The notes: generated by a model from the letters alone, not told the origin. A DNA stretch of 6,751 nt from Verrucomicrobiales bacterium (GCA_003453085.1 DMMK01000233.1:1-6751); one strand, 5' to 3'; positions 1 through 6,242 are shown, counted from the stretch's first letter. Translations and numbers: made by a program.

Positions 1-1
1 G

Positions 2-847
2 GTGATGAGCCACCCCCAGCAGCGAGGCAAGGCCACCGCGCTGAATGAAGCCGTGCCTTCCTGCCGGTATCCGGTGGTCGTTTTGTGCGATGCCCGCCAG
101 GATTTCCACCCCGAGGCCCTGGTGGAACTCGTCACTCCTTTCTCCGACCCCGCCGTCGGGGCCGTCAGCGGCTTGCTGGAGATCGCCGCTTCTGCCTCCG
201 GCAGCGGCCAGGGGGTGGACCTTTATTGGAAGATCGAAAAGAAGCTGCGCGAGTGGGAAGGCCAGTTTGATTCGGTCATTGGCTGCACCGGGGCCATCTA
301 TGCGATCCGGCAGGCGCTGTTTCAGCCGCTGCATCCGGCCACCATTCTGGATGATGTCGTGGTGCCCATGCGCATCGCGGTGGCGGGGCATCGGGTGCTG
401 TATTCGGCCACGGCCATTGCGTATGATCCCCAGACGCTTGATCCAGCCCTGGAGAAAAAGCGCAAGCTGCGGACCCTCGCTGGCAATTATCAGATGATTG
501 AGCAGTTCCCCGGCTGGCTTCTGCCCTGGCGCAACCGCACCTGGTGGCAGCTCATCTCGCACAAATACCTCCGCTTGGCCGTGCCCTGGCTGCTTCTGGC
601 GGTGCTGGCACTGTCGGTCCTGGCACCGCCCACACCCTTCACCGTGCTGCTGCTGGCCGGACAGGTGTTGGCCTATGGCGCAGCCGCCCTGGGTCTGCTG
701 TTTCCTCAGGTGAAAGTGAAGGCTCTTTCCATTCCAGCCGGGTTTCTCCTGCTGCAGGTCGCCTGCCTGCGGGCCCTCGGCGCTTATCTCCAGGCCCGGC
801 GGGATGCGCTCAGCCTCTGGCAGGCGGCTCCGGTCAAGGGTTCCTGA
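2..847 (+). CDS. Family 2 glycosyltransferase, membrane-bound, C-terminal part (5' end outside window)
   Basis: An inverting GT2 enzyme of the processive, cellulose-synthase-like branch, expected to move sugar from a nucleotide donor at the inner membrane during polysaccharide or glycolipid synthesis. The frame is open to the left edge, so the N-terminal nucleotide-binding part is missing and the first codons shown are internal. Counting from base 2, the visible marks are a DAR motif at residues 30-32 (the metal-binding DxD-type site), GCTGAIYAIR near 94-103, ILDD with Asp117 and Asp118 (catalytic-base region), and LRTLAGNYQ near 156-164, equivalent to the acceptor-side Q/RxxRW region. Three hydrophobic segments follow, about 191-209, 212-235 and 241-264, which is the usual C-terminal anchor of this branch. 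The gene ends in TGA and overlaps the convergent EEP gene by 14 bp. Family assignment is strong; the sugar and acceptor cannot be read from the sequence. Confidence 0.9.
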   Translation: MMSHPQQRGKATALNEAVPSCRYPVVVLCDARQDFHPEALVELVTPFSDPAVGAVSGLLEIAASASGSGQGVDLYWKIEKKLREWEGQFDSVIGCTGAIYAIRQALFQPLHPATILDDVVVPMRIAVAGHRVLYSATAIAYDPQTLDPALEKKRKLRTLAGNYQMIEQFPGWLLPWRNRTWWQLISHKYLRLAVPWLLLAVLALSVLAPPTPFTVLLLAGQVLAYGAAALGLLFPQVKVKALSIPAGFLLLQVACLRALGAYLQARRDALSLWQAAPVKGS

Positions 848-1883
848 GGACCAGGGTCGAGGTCAGGGCGCGGTGTTGGGAGGGGCGGTCGGCCTCAGTG
901 ATGCATTGCACCGCTTCCCAGTGACGGCTGAAAAAGACGTAATCAATGCGCAGCCAAGGGCCCCCCATGCTCAGTGGGTTGTGGGTGCTGCCCGGAAAGC
1001 TCCAGCCGAATCCCTGGCCAGCGCTGTCGTGGGAATCGCCTAGGTCGCGGGTGATCAGGCGGTGGACATAGCCGACATGAGGGGAATTGAAGTCTCCGGC
1101 CACGATCACTGGCAGTGGGTCTTCGCGTACGGCTTTCAGCACTATCTCTGCATCGGCGATCTGACCATCCCAGAAGGTCTGCATCTGCTTGCGTTTGGCG
1201 GCCCAGGGAGTGCCCGGCAGACCCAGGATGCCGTAAAGGAATCCACCGCGCACCTGGTAGCCCAGCACCTCGCGGGGGGTCTGCAAATGCACGCTGTAGA
1301 TGGCCACCTGCCTGCCGTTCCAATCAATCACAAAACGCACGGCTTTCGGCGACTGGCCGGGGAGGGCGGGCAGCATCTTTTCCTCCAGCACCGGGTAGCG
1401 GCTGAGGATGGTGTGCTCGCCCAGACTGCGGGTTTGAATGAATTCGCCATACTCCGGGTCTGCTGCATAGCCGGCTGCACGGCCATAGGCTTCCTGAAAG
1501 AGGATCACATCGGGCCGGGTTGCCTCTTTGAATGGCTTCAGGCTCTGGTTCATGTGCTGCCCACGGTTGTAGGTCATCACCTTCAGCGCAGCCGTCTCAG
1601 GCGCAGGGGCGGCATGGCGGCGCCAGCCCAGGAAATCGTAGCCAAACCACAGCAGGACCACCAGAAGGAGCAGAAACGCGCGTCGATGCAGCAGCAGGGC
1701 CGCCAGGGCCAGCGGTAGGGCGGGCAGCCACCATAGGGAAGGGGGGAGGAACAGGAGGAAGGCCGTGGTGACATTCCGTTCTCCGGCCCAGCTCAGTGCC
1801 AGGACCATTCCCACCAAGCCGATCACATACAGCAGGACCGACCAAAAGGTGAGTCTGCGCAGCCACCGGAGCAGAATGGGCAT
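834..1883 (-). CDS. Membrane-anchored endonuclease/exonuclease/phosphatase (EEP) family protein
   Basis: A 349-residue protein. Its N-terminus has three likely membrane helices (about residues 11-31, 40-65 and 69-84), followed by an EEP metal-dependent phosphoesterase domain. Core motifs appear in family order: MTYN with Asn106, FQE with Glu131, VHLQTP with His199, GDFNS with Asp264 and Asn266, and RIDYVF with Asp314. The last motif, usually SDH, reads SQH, with Gln336 before the catalytic His337. The fold includes nucleases, sphingomyelinases and phosphoinositide phosphatases, so the substrate is open; the topology suggests a domain held at the membrane. I chose the ATG at 1883 because GAGGG lies about 5 nt upstream and a positively charged, hydrophobic N-terminus follows. 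In-frame alternatives are ATG at 1973 and GTG at 2015, both without a good ribosome binding site. It lies downstream of the prepilin-like gene on the same strand. Confidence 0.88.
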   Translation of the reverse strand: MPILLRWLRRLTFWSVLLYVIGLVGMVLALSWAGERNVTTAFLLFLPPSLWWLPALPLALAALLLHRRAFLLLLVVLLWFGYDFLGWRRHAAPAPETAALKVMTYNRGQHMNQSLKPFKEATRPDVILFQEAYGRAAGYAADPEYGEFIQTRSLGEHTILSRYPVLEEKMLPALPGQSPKAVRFVIDWNGRQVAIYSVHLQTPREVLGYQVRGGFLYGILGLPGTPWAAKRKQMQTFWDGQIADAEIVLKAVREDPLPVIVAGDFNSPHVGYVHRLITRDLGDSHDSAGQGFGWSFPGSTHNPLSMGGPWLRIDYVFFSRHWEAVQCITEADRPSQHRALTSTLVLRNP

Positions 1884-1895
1884 GCAACCCTCATT
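1884..1895 (-). promoter_or_regulatory. Ribosome binding site that decides the EEP start
   Basis: Read on the minus strand, GAGGG sits about 5 nt before the ATG at 1883. It is the clearest Shine-Dalgarno-like sequence before any gene start in the window. It favours 1883 over the two upstream in-frame starts, which would add a 30- or 44-residue polar extension with no recognisable motif. Confidence 0.5.
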
Positions 1896-2036
1896 TTCAG
1901 AGGCCGCAATCAGCGCCTTGCCCGTGCGGGCGAGAAGGGTATTCGGTGCAGACGTGCTCGGTTCAGAATCCATGAGCAGGGCATCTTCAGAAAGGAGCGG
2001 CCACGCACAGATCACCCGTGCGCCAGGGCCAGCCGT

Positions 2037-2291
2037 TTACTGCGGCTGCCCGACAGGTGATTTCAGCGGAGGATCCGGGACGATGAGGACCGGATTGTCC
2101 ACCTCGCGGAAGGCGGGGACAAAGGGGGACTCCACCTGTTCCCATACCCCAGGCCCCTTGCGGGCAGGGTCGGTTTCCTTCAGATAAATGCCCCAGGTCA
2201 TCAGAGCCAGGACGGTCACCAAGGAAATCATCAGGAGGGACTCCAGGATGGTGAAGCCCTTGTGAGGAAGGGAGGCAGCGAAAGAACGCAT
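2037..2291 (-). CDS. Very short prepilin-type N-terminal cleavage/methylation domain protein (pseudopilin-like)
   Basis: An 84-residue protein with a class III (type IV prepilin) signal. The 12-residue leader MRSFAASLPHKG ends in Lys-Gly. The mature protein starts with Phe and reads FTILESLLM, with Glu at mature position 5, then a hydrophobic helix of about 20 residues. A prepilin peptidase (PilD-type) would be expected to cut after the Gly and methylate the Phe. Only about 45 residues follow the helix. They are rich in Pro and charged residues and have no Cys, so there is no room for the usual pilin globular domain. The ATG at 2291 gives a normal leader; an upstream TTG start at 2354 would give an implausible 33-residue leader. 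No Shine-Dalgarno is visible. It lies 81 bp after the lipoprotein gene and about 150 bp before the EEP gene, all on the minus strand, so cotranscription is possible. The signal is certain; the role (minor pilin, type II secretion pseudopilin or lineage-specific) is unknown. Confidence 0.82.
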   Translation of the reverse strand: MRSFAASLPHKGFTILESLLMISLVTVLALMTWGIYLKETDPARKGPGVWEQVESPFVPAFREVDNPVLIVPDPPLKSPVGQPQ

Positions 2292-2372
2292 GTAGGGTAA
2301 GAAACGAAGAAAAAGCAGCCTGACCTGGGCCAGCGACAGGTGGAGAAAAAACAAGAGGCAGCCAGAGGCTAC

Positions 2373-2540
2373 TTAGAACATCGAACGCTCTCTCTGCACT
2401 TCTTTCGGCACACGGCTGCGTGGGGCAGTGCCCATGCCTTGACCGCCATAGTAGTTGCCGTTTTTGCTATGACCAAAGGGATACGCACAGCTGCTCAGTA
2501 GAGCACCAGCCACAAAAAGAAGTGTAAGACGGAGGATCAT
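2373..2540 (-). CDS. Small predicted lipoprotein (55 residues), function unknown
   Basis: The N-terminus MILRLTLLFVAGALLSSC is a signal peptide for lipidation: a basic residue, a hydrophobic core, then the lipobox LSSC with Cys18 as the acceptor for Lgt modification and Lsp cleavage. Mature residues 18-55 are small, Gly/Tyr/Asn-rich in the first half (including NYYGGQGMG) and basic towards the end, with no catalytic motif. The frame is open for another 65 codons upstream, but that stretch looks non-coding and would bury the signal peptide, so the ATG at 2540 is preferred. No Shine-Dalgarno is seen. A plausible promoter lies just upstream, giving a leader of roughly 28 nt. It is the first gene of the minus-strand group. 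The signal is clear; the function cannot be inferred. Confidence 0.72.
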   Translation of the reverse strand: MILRLTLLFVAGALLSSCAYPFGHSKNGNYYGGQGMGTAPRSRVPKEVQRERSMF

Positions 2541-2570
2541 AGATTGCGCAGGCTTGAATTTTAACTCACG

Positions 2571-2594
2571 GCCTATGCTATGAAAGCTATAGGC
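2571..2594. repeat. Inverted repeat GCCTAT-N12-ATAGGC in the divergent region
   Basis: Two perfect 6-bp arms (2571-2576 and 2589-2594) span 24 bp and cover the candidate -10 of the lipoprotein promoter. The position suits an operator, but no regulator is encoded nearby and a 6-bp dyad can occur by chance. Confidence 0.4.
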
Positions 2595-2604
2595 TGGCTG
2601 ACAA
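2575..2604 (-). promoter_or_regulatory. Candidate sigma-70-like promoter for the lipoprotein gene
   Basis: On the minus strand, TTGTCA (2604-2599, five of six matches to the -35 consensus) is followed after 18 bp by TAGCAT (2580-2575, four of six matches to the -10). Transcription would begin near 2568, about 28 nt before the lipoprotein ATG. The -10 lies inside an inverted repeat (2571-2594). This is a visual match only. Confidence 0.35.
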
Positions 2605-2623
2605 TTCCCCACGGGTTGATCTT

Positions 2624-2647
2624 TGCAAGCATCAAGAATGGCTTGCA
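2624..2647. repeat. Inverted repeat TGCAAGC-N10-GCTTGCA in the divergent region
   Basis: Two perfect 7-bp arms (2624-2630 and 2641-2647) around a 10-nt spacer, also spanning 24 bp and starting 53 bp after the first repeat. There is no T-tract, so it is not a terminator. It lies between the divergent lipoprotein and dehydrogenase genes and could be a regulator binding site or a leader hairpin of the dehydrogenase transcript. Confidence 0.45.
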
Positions 2648-2755
2648 GCAGGAGTTTCTGAAGCCTGGAGACCACGTATTTCCTGGGAAAGTGGTGGCAA
2701 GCCCCGGACATTTCCTCCATAGACAGGCCACTCACGCTTCCTGCTCCCTTCTGTC

Positions 2756-4054
2756 ATGTCTTCAGGCTCACTCATTGGCATCATCGGTCTTGGTTATGTC
2801 GGACTCCCCCTCAGCTTGCGGTTTGCCCAATGTGGCAGCCAGGTTCTGGGTCTCGATATTGACCCTACAAAAGTGGAGAAACTCACCGCAGGTGAGAGTT
2901 ACATCCTGCACATCCCGGAAAAGGACATCGCGGCGGCCGTCAGCGAAGGCCGGTTCCGCGCCACCACGGATTTTTCCCAGGCCCGTGACTGCACGGCCCT
3001 CATCATCTGCGTGCCCACCCCGCTGGCAGCGGGCAATGAGCCGGATCTCAGCTACGTGCTGAATACCGGCCGGGCCATCGCCCCGCATCTTCAGAAAGGC
3101 CAGCTTGTGGTGCTGGAGTCCACCACCTATCCCGGCACCACCGACGGAGAGTTGCGCGAGGTTTTGGAAGCTGGATCTGGCCTGACAGCCGGCGTGGATT
3201 TTCACCTCGCTTTTTCTCCGGAGCGCGAAGATCCGGGCAACCCGTTGAGCGACGTTTCCCGCATCCCTAAGGTCATCGGCGGCCTTACCCCGGCTTGCCA
3301 GCAGCGTGCCATGGAAATCTATGGCCGCGCCATCCAGACCTTGGTGCCGGTAGATTCTTGTCGCATCGCCGAGGCGGTGAAACTCACCGAAAACATCTTC
3401 CGCGCCGTCAACATCGCCATGGTGAACGAGCTCAAGATTGTCTATGACAAGATGGGCATTGATATCTGGGAAGTCATCGCCGCCGCCAAGACCAAGCCCT
3501 TTGGTTTCATGCCTTTCTACCCAGGGCCCGGCCTCGGCGGGCACTGCATCCCCATCGATCCCTTTTATCTCACCTGGAAAGCCCGCCAATATGGCCAGGA
3601 GACGCGGTTCATCGAGCTCGCTGGCCAGGTCAATACCGCCATGCCTGCCTATGTGATCCAGCGCTGCGGAGAAGCCCTCGCCGCCCAGGGCAAGGAGCTT
3701 AAGGGCAGCCAAGTGCTGCTGCTGGGCATCGCCTATAAACCCAATGTGGACGACGATCGCGAAAGCCCCGCCTACGTCCTCTGGGAAATGCTGGAAGAGG
3801 CCGGATCCACCGTCGCCTATCACGACCCGCACGTGCCTGTCATCCGCCCATCACGCGAGCACGGCCACTTCGCCGGACGGCTCAGCACCGACCTGACGGC
3901 CGAAGGCCTTGCCGGATATGACCTCGTCCTTCTGGCAACGAACCACCAGGCGGTGGACTATGACCTGATCGCCGCGAATGCCCGACTCGTCGTTGATACT
4001 CGCAATGCCCTCGGCCAGTTGCTGAAGGGCCAGCCTCATTATTACAAAGCCTAG
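2756..4054 (+). CDS. Nucleotide-sugar 6-dehydrogenase, UDP-GlcNAc/UDP-Glc type (WbpA-like)
   Basis: A 432-residue cytoplasmic NAD-dependent enzyme that oxidises C6 of a UDP-hexose twice, giving a UDP-uronic acid. The N-terminal Rossmann domain has GLGYVG at residues 11-16 and the ribose-binding Asp34, followed by VPTP and ESTTYPGTT (from Glu121). The core holds SPE with Glu156, Lys209 and Asn213 in KLTEN, and the thiohemiacetal-forming Cys264 with Asp268 in [11 protein letters not shown]. The C-terminal UDP-binding domain has [15 protein letters not shown]. Length and motifs match the WbpA/WecC branch, and the wording around Cys264 ([12 protein letters not shown], then FYLTWKA) resembles UDP-GlcNAc 6-dehydrogenases more than UDP-glucose dehydrogenases. 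The substrate remains an inference. The ATG at 2756 lies just before the Rossmann motif and no other Met fits; no Shine-Dalgarno is visible. The WbpP-like epimerase follows after 101 bp and probably works with it. Confidence 0.93.
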   Translation: MSSGSLIGIIGLGYVGLPLSLRFAQCGSQVLGLDIDPTKVEKLTAGESYILHIPEKDIAAAVSEGRFRATTDFSQARDCTALIICVPTPLAAGNEPDLSYVLNTGRAIAPHLQKGQLVVLESTTYPGTTDGELREVLEAGSGLTAGVDFHLAFSPEREDPGNPLSDVSRIPKVIGGLTPACQQRAMEIYGRAIQTLVPVDSCRIAEAVKLTENIFRAVNIAMVNELKIVYDKMGIDIWEVIAAAKTKPFGFMPFYPGPGLGGHCIPIDPFYLTWKARQYGQETRFIELAGQVNTAMPAYVIQRCGEALAAQGKELKGSQVLLLGIAYKPNVDDDRESPAYVLWEMLEEAGSTVAYHDPHVPVIRPSREHGHFAGRLSTDLTAEGLAGYDLVLLATNHQAVDYDLIAANARLVVDTRNALGQLLKGQPHYYKA

Positions 4055-4065
4055 TGGGGCAGCAC

Positions 4066-4080
4066 CCTCGAATAACGAGG
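4066..4080. other. Short hairpin CCTCG-N5-CGAGG between dehydrogenase and epimerase genes
   Basis: A perfect 5-bp stem with an AATAA loop starts 12 nt after the dehydrogenase stop codon. No T-tract follows, so it is not a standard intrinsic terminator; it might stabilise the 3' end or attenuate readthrough. The rest of the 101-bp gap holds no clear promoter or ribosome binding site. Confidence 0.25.
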
Positions 4081-4155
4081 ATATGGCAGCATTGAAACCA
4101 TCTGCCCATTGCAATTTGCCTTATTTGCTGTCAACGACTCACGATTCCCTCTTCT

Positions 4156-5091
4156 ATGAAAGCTCTCATCACCGGCGGTGCCGGATTCATCGGTTCCCAC
4201 ATTGCCCAGGCCCTCTGCGCCCGTGGGGCGAGTGTGGTCGTGCTGGACAATCTCAGCCTTGGCAATATTGAAAACCTGGCCTGGAAAAAGCCGGGAGATG
4301 ACCTGGAATTCGTTCAGGGAGACATTGCCGATGAAGCCCTGCTGGCCAAAATCACCCCGGGCTGTGACTGGGTGTTTCATGAAGGCGCTCTCCCCTCTGT
4401 CCCGCGCTCCGTGGCACAGCCGCTGGAAAGCAACGCGCAGAACCTGGATGGTACGCTGAAGGTCCTCATCGCGGCCCGGGATGCCGGGGTGAAGCGTTTC
4501 ATGTTCGCCAGTTCTTCCTCGATCTACGGCGATTCCGATGCCCCTTCCAAATACGAAGGCCTGCCGCCCAACCCGCTTTCGCCTTACGCCCTGCAGAAAT
4601 ACGCGAGCGAGAAGTACGGCCAGCTTTTCCACCGCCTGTATGGCCTGGAAACCGTCGGCCTGCGTTACTTCAATGTCTTTGGCCCGCGCCAGGCCTTTGA
4701 TTCGCCCTACTCTGGAGTGATCGCCAAGTATTGCACCGCCATGCTCAAGGGCGAGCGCCCGCTGGTGTTTGGGGACGGCCTCCAGGCCCGTGACTTCACC
4801 TATGTGGACAATGCGGTTTCCGCCAACTTGTTGGCCGCCGAAGCCCCCGCAGAGAAAGTGGCCGGCAAATTCTTCAACACGGCGGCAGGGGACTCCATCT
4901 CCCTGCTCCAGCTCATCGAAGAGCTGAACCAGCTCACCAACCAGAAGCTGGAACCCGAATTCCAGCCGCCACGTGTGGGGGATGTCCGCAACTCGCTGGC
5001 CGATATTTCGGCTGCGCGCGAGGCCATGGGTTATGAAGTGCTCGTTGACTGGAAGGACGGAGTGGCCCGCACGCTCGACTTCTATCGTTGA
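4156..5091 (+). CDS. NAD-dependent UDP-hexose 4-epimerase, UDP-GlcNAc type (WbpP-like)
   Basis: A 311-residue extended short-chain dehydrogenase/reductase, cytoplasmic, expected to invert C4 of a UDP-hexose through a 4-keto intermediate on bound NAD. The Rossmann signature GGAGFIG lies at residues 7-13, with the acidic residue of LDNLSLGN at the end of the second strand. The catalytic residues are the Ser run 119-122 in ASSSSIYGD and Tyr144-x3-Lys148 in SPYALQKY. LPSVPRS, GLRYFNVFGPRQ and ARDFTYVDN are further family marks, and the pattern around them resembles WbpP-type UDP-GlcNAc 4-epimerases more than E. coli GalE. The enzyme could instead act on UDP-Glc, UDP-GlcA or UDP-GlcNAcA, and some relatives are dehydratases. 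The start is the ATG directly before the Rossmann strand, without a visible Shine-Dalgarno. Same orientation as the dehydrogenase, 101 bp downstream; convergent with rsuA, with 15 bp between stop codons. Confidence 0.92.
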   Translation: MKALITGGAGFIGSHIAQALCARGASVVVLDNLSLGNIENLAWKKPGDDLEFVQGDIADEALLAKITPGCDWVFHEGALPSVPRSVAQPLESNAQNLDGTLKVLIAARDAGVKRFMFASSSSIYGDSDAPSKYEGLPPNPLSPYALQKYASEKYGQLFHRLYGLETVGLRYFNVFGPRQAFDSPYSGVIAKYCTAMLKGERPLVFGDGLQARDFTYVDNAVSANLLAAEAPAEKVAGKFFNTAAGDSISLLQLIEELNQLTNQKLEPEFQPPRVGDVRNSLADISAAREAMGYEVLVDWKDGVARTLDFYR

Positions 5092-5106
5092 GATCTTCTG
5101 CCGTTT

Positions 5107-5799
5107 CTAAAAAGCGGCGACTTCCGCCGGTGTCAGTGCCCGCCACTGGCCCGGCTGCAAGTCCTCGGGCAGGTGGAGACTGCCGATGCTTTCCCGGTGC
5201 AGGGCGGTGACCCGGTTTTGCACCCGGTGAAACATGCGCTTCACCTGATGATAGCGCCCTTCGTAAAGCGTCAGCCGCGCTTGGCGAGGAGCCAAAATCT
5301 GCAGTTCCGCAGGCTGGGTAGTGATGTCTTCGGTGTGGAAATAAAACCCGGCGGCAAAAGCGGCGACTGCCTCTGGGATGATGTCTTCCGCTGTCTCCAC
5401 AAGATAAACTTTGGGCACTCGCTCCACGGGTTCCATCAGGCGTTTGGACCAACGGCCATCGTTGGTCAGCAGCACTAGGCCGGAGGTGCCCCGGTCCAGC
5501 CTGCCGGCGATGTGCAGGGTGTGCTTGTCGGGATCATCCAGCAGGTCAATGACCGTCGGGTGAACAGGGTCTGTCGTGGCGCTGAGAATACCCACGGGCT
5601 TGTTCAGCATCAGATACAGCGCCCGCTCTGGCTGTTGCAGCACGGTTTCATCCAGCTCGATGCGCGTGAAGCGGTCCACCTCCTGCTGGTTGTTGGCACA
5701 GATCTCCCCATCCACGCGCACCCGCTTGGCCGCGATCAGCCGATGGGCGGCAGTGCGGCCCATGGAGGATTGTTTGGCCAGGAAACGGTCCAGCTTCAT
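5107..5799 (-). CDS. rsuA: 16S rRNA pseudouridine(516) synthase RsuA
   Basis: A 230-residue cytoplasmic enzyme that isomerises uridine 516 of 16S rRNA to pseudouridine during small-subunit maturation. It has an N-terminal S4 RNA-binding domain (about residues 1-60, beginning MKLDRFLAKQ), then the RsuA/RluB/E/F-type catalytic domain. Visible marks are MLNKPVG, the catalytic motif AGRLDRGTSGLV with Asp102, and EGRYHQVKRMF near the C-terminus. Length and the position of the catalytic Asp fit E. coli RsuA (231 residues, Asp102), and the alignable pattern runs end to end. The frame stays open upstream to 6069, but the ATG at 5799 starts exactly at the S4 domain; the extra 90 codons overlap the divergent gene and look non-coding. 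No Shine-Dalgarno is seen. RsuA versus another member of the same subfamily (RluE, RluF) is the only real uncertainty. Confidence 0.9.
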   Translation of the reverse strand: MKLDRFLAKQSSMGRTAAHRLIAAKRVRVDGEICANNQQEVDRFTRIELDETVLQQPERALYLMLNKPVGILSATTDPVHPTVIDLLDDPDKHTLHIAGRLDRGTSGLVLLTNDGRWSKRLMEPVERVPKVYLVETAEDIIPEAVAAFAAGFYFHTEDITTQPAELQILAPRQARLTLYEGRYHQVKRMFHRVQNRVTALHRESIGSLHLPEDLQPGQWRALTPAEVAAF

Positions 5800-5901
5800 C
5801 GGGCCGATGAGTAGCTCGGATCCTGGCCGCGCGCGAGTCTTGAAGCCACAAGGCCAAGGAAACTCTTTGAGCCCACGTGTGCCTGACGTAGTACAAGGCG
5901 G

Positions 5902-6237
5902 ATGCTCCCACCCAATCCCACGGATTCCGATACCCCCGGCGGCTATGACCGCGAGGTGGTGGAGCGTGTCTGGAGCCTGGCCCAGGTCATCCCGGGCAAC
6001 GATCCTGCCGTCTGGCGCAAGGACGAATTCGGGGCTTGGATCCACCGGCATGACTACCGTCACCGCCACAGCGAGTTTGGCTGGGAGATCGCGGACTATG
6101 GTTACCGTCGCCAGCTCGGCGGGCTCGCTTCACTGCGGCCTATGCAGTGGCAAAACCACGTGGACTTCCTGGTTGCCGCGCGGAACCCCGCCGTGATGAC
6201 CGCCGATGGCCTGCGCAATGCGCGGCAATTGGTGTGA
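5902..6237 (+). CDS. Small HNH-fold-like protein with degenerate catalytic motif
   Basis: A 111-residue protein. Residues about 36-89 follow the pattern of small HNH-nuclease-like proteins: VWRKDEFGAWIHR (37-49), SEFGWEI (57-63), GGLASLRPMQWQNHVD (73-88). In active relatives the stretch after GWEI is normally DHI, carrying the first catalytic His, and a PLHWxNN-type end supplies the other metal-site residues. Here GWEI is followed by Ala-Asp-Tyr, so the DH pair is gone, and the end reads MQWQNH. The protein is therefore probably not a working HNH nuclease, or uses other residues; His-rich RHDYRHRH (49-56) might bind metal. The ATG at 5902 has only a weak AAGG nearby. It is divergent from rsuA (102 bp between starts) and convergent with the hydrolase gene. 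The family reading comes from motif memory and is moderate; the cellular role is unknown. Confidence 0.68.
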   Translation: MLPPNPTDSDTPGGYDREVVERVWSLAQVIPGNDPAVWRKDEFGAWIHRHDYRHRHSEFGWEIADYGYRRQLGGLASLRPMQWQNHVDFLVAARNPAVMTADGLRNARQLV

Positions 6238-6242
6238 GTTGG

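Noticed and set aside
1062..1718. 218-codon open frame on the plus strand inside the EEP gene
   Set aside because: It lies wholly opposite the EEP domain, which has all its core motifs on the minus strand; the translation has no family features.
1884..2015. Longer EEP protein starting at GTG 2015 or ATG 1973
   Set aside because: Neither start has a good ribosome binding site, and the extra residues are polar with no motif; kept only as alternatives.
2310..2371. Intrinsic terminator after the lipoprotein gene (AGCC-TCT-GGCT followed further on by a T-run, minus strand)
   Set aside because: The stem is only 4 bp and the T-run starts 8 nt after it; too weak to call.
2541..2735. 65-residue N-terminal extension of the small lipoprotein
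   Set aside because: It would place the signal peptide and lipobox in mid-protein, and it covers the inverted repeats and candidate promoter.
2768..3832. Long open frame (354 codons) on the minus strand opposite the dehydrogenase gene
   Set aside because: The plus frame has every dehydrogenase motif. The minus frame is His/Gly/Asp-rich low-quality sequence with no recognisable domain, a usual antisense shadow in GC-rich DNA.
4051..4632. 193-codon minus-strand frame opposite the epimerase start
   Set aside because: It overlaps the Rossmann domain of the epimerase and reads as composition-biased sequence without motifs.
5100..5118. Terminator hairpin between the epimerase gene and rsuA (GCCG ... 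CGGC)
   Set aside because: Only a 4-bp stem, a bulge and 3 A-T pairs, and no clear T-tract on either strand.
5800..5901. Promoters in the rsuA/HNH-like divergent region
   Set aside because: The best plus-strand match (TTGAGC, 16 bp, TAGTAC) has a poor -10, and no minus-strand pair was convincing.
5800..6069. 90-residue N-terminal extension of RsuA
   Set aside because: The S4 domain begins exactly at the ATG at 5799, matching the family length; the extension overlaps the divergent HNH-like gene and has no motif.
5576..6196. 206-codon plus-strand frame across the rsuA start and the HNH-like gene
   Set aside because: Ser/Arg-rich shadow; both overlapped genes have recognisable motifs in their own frames.
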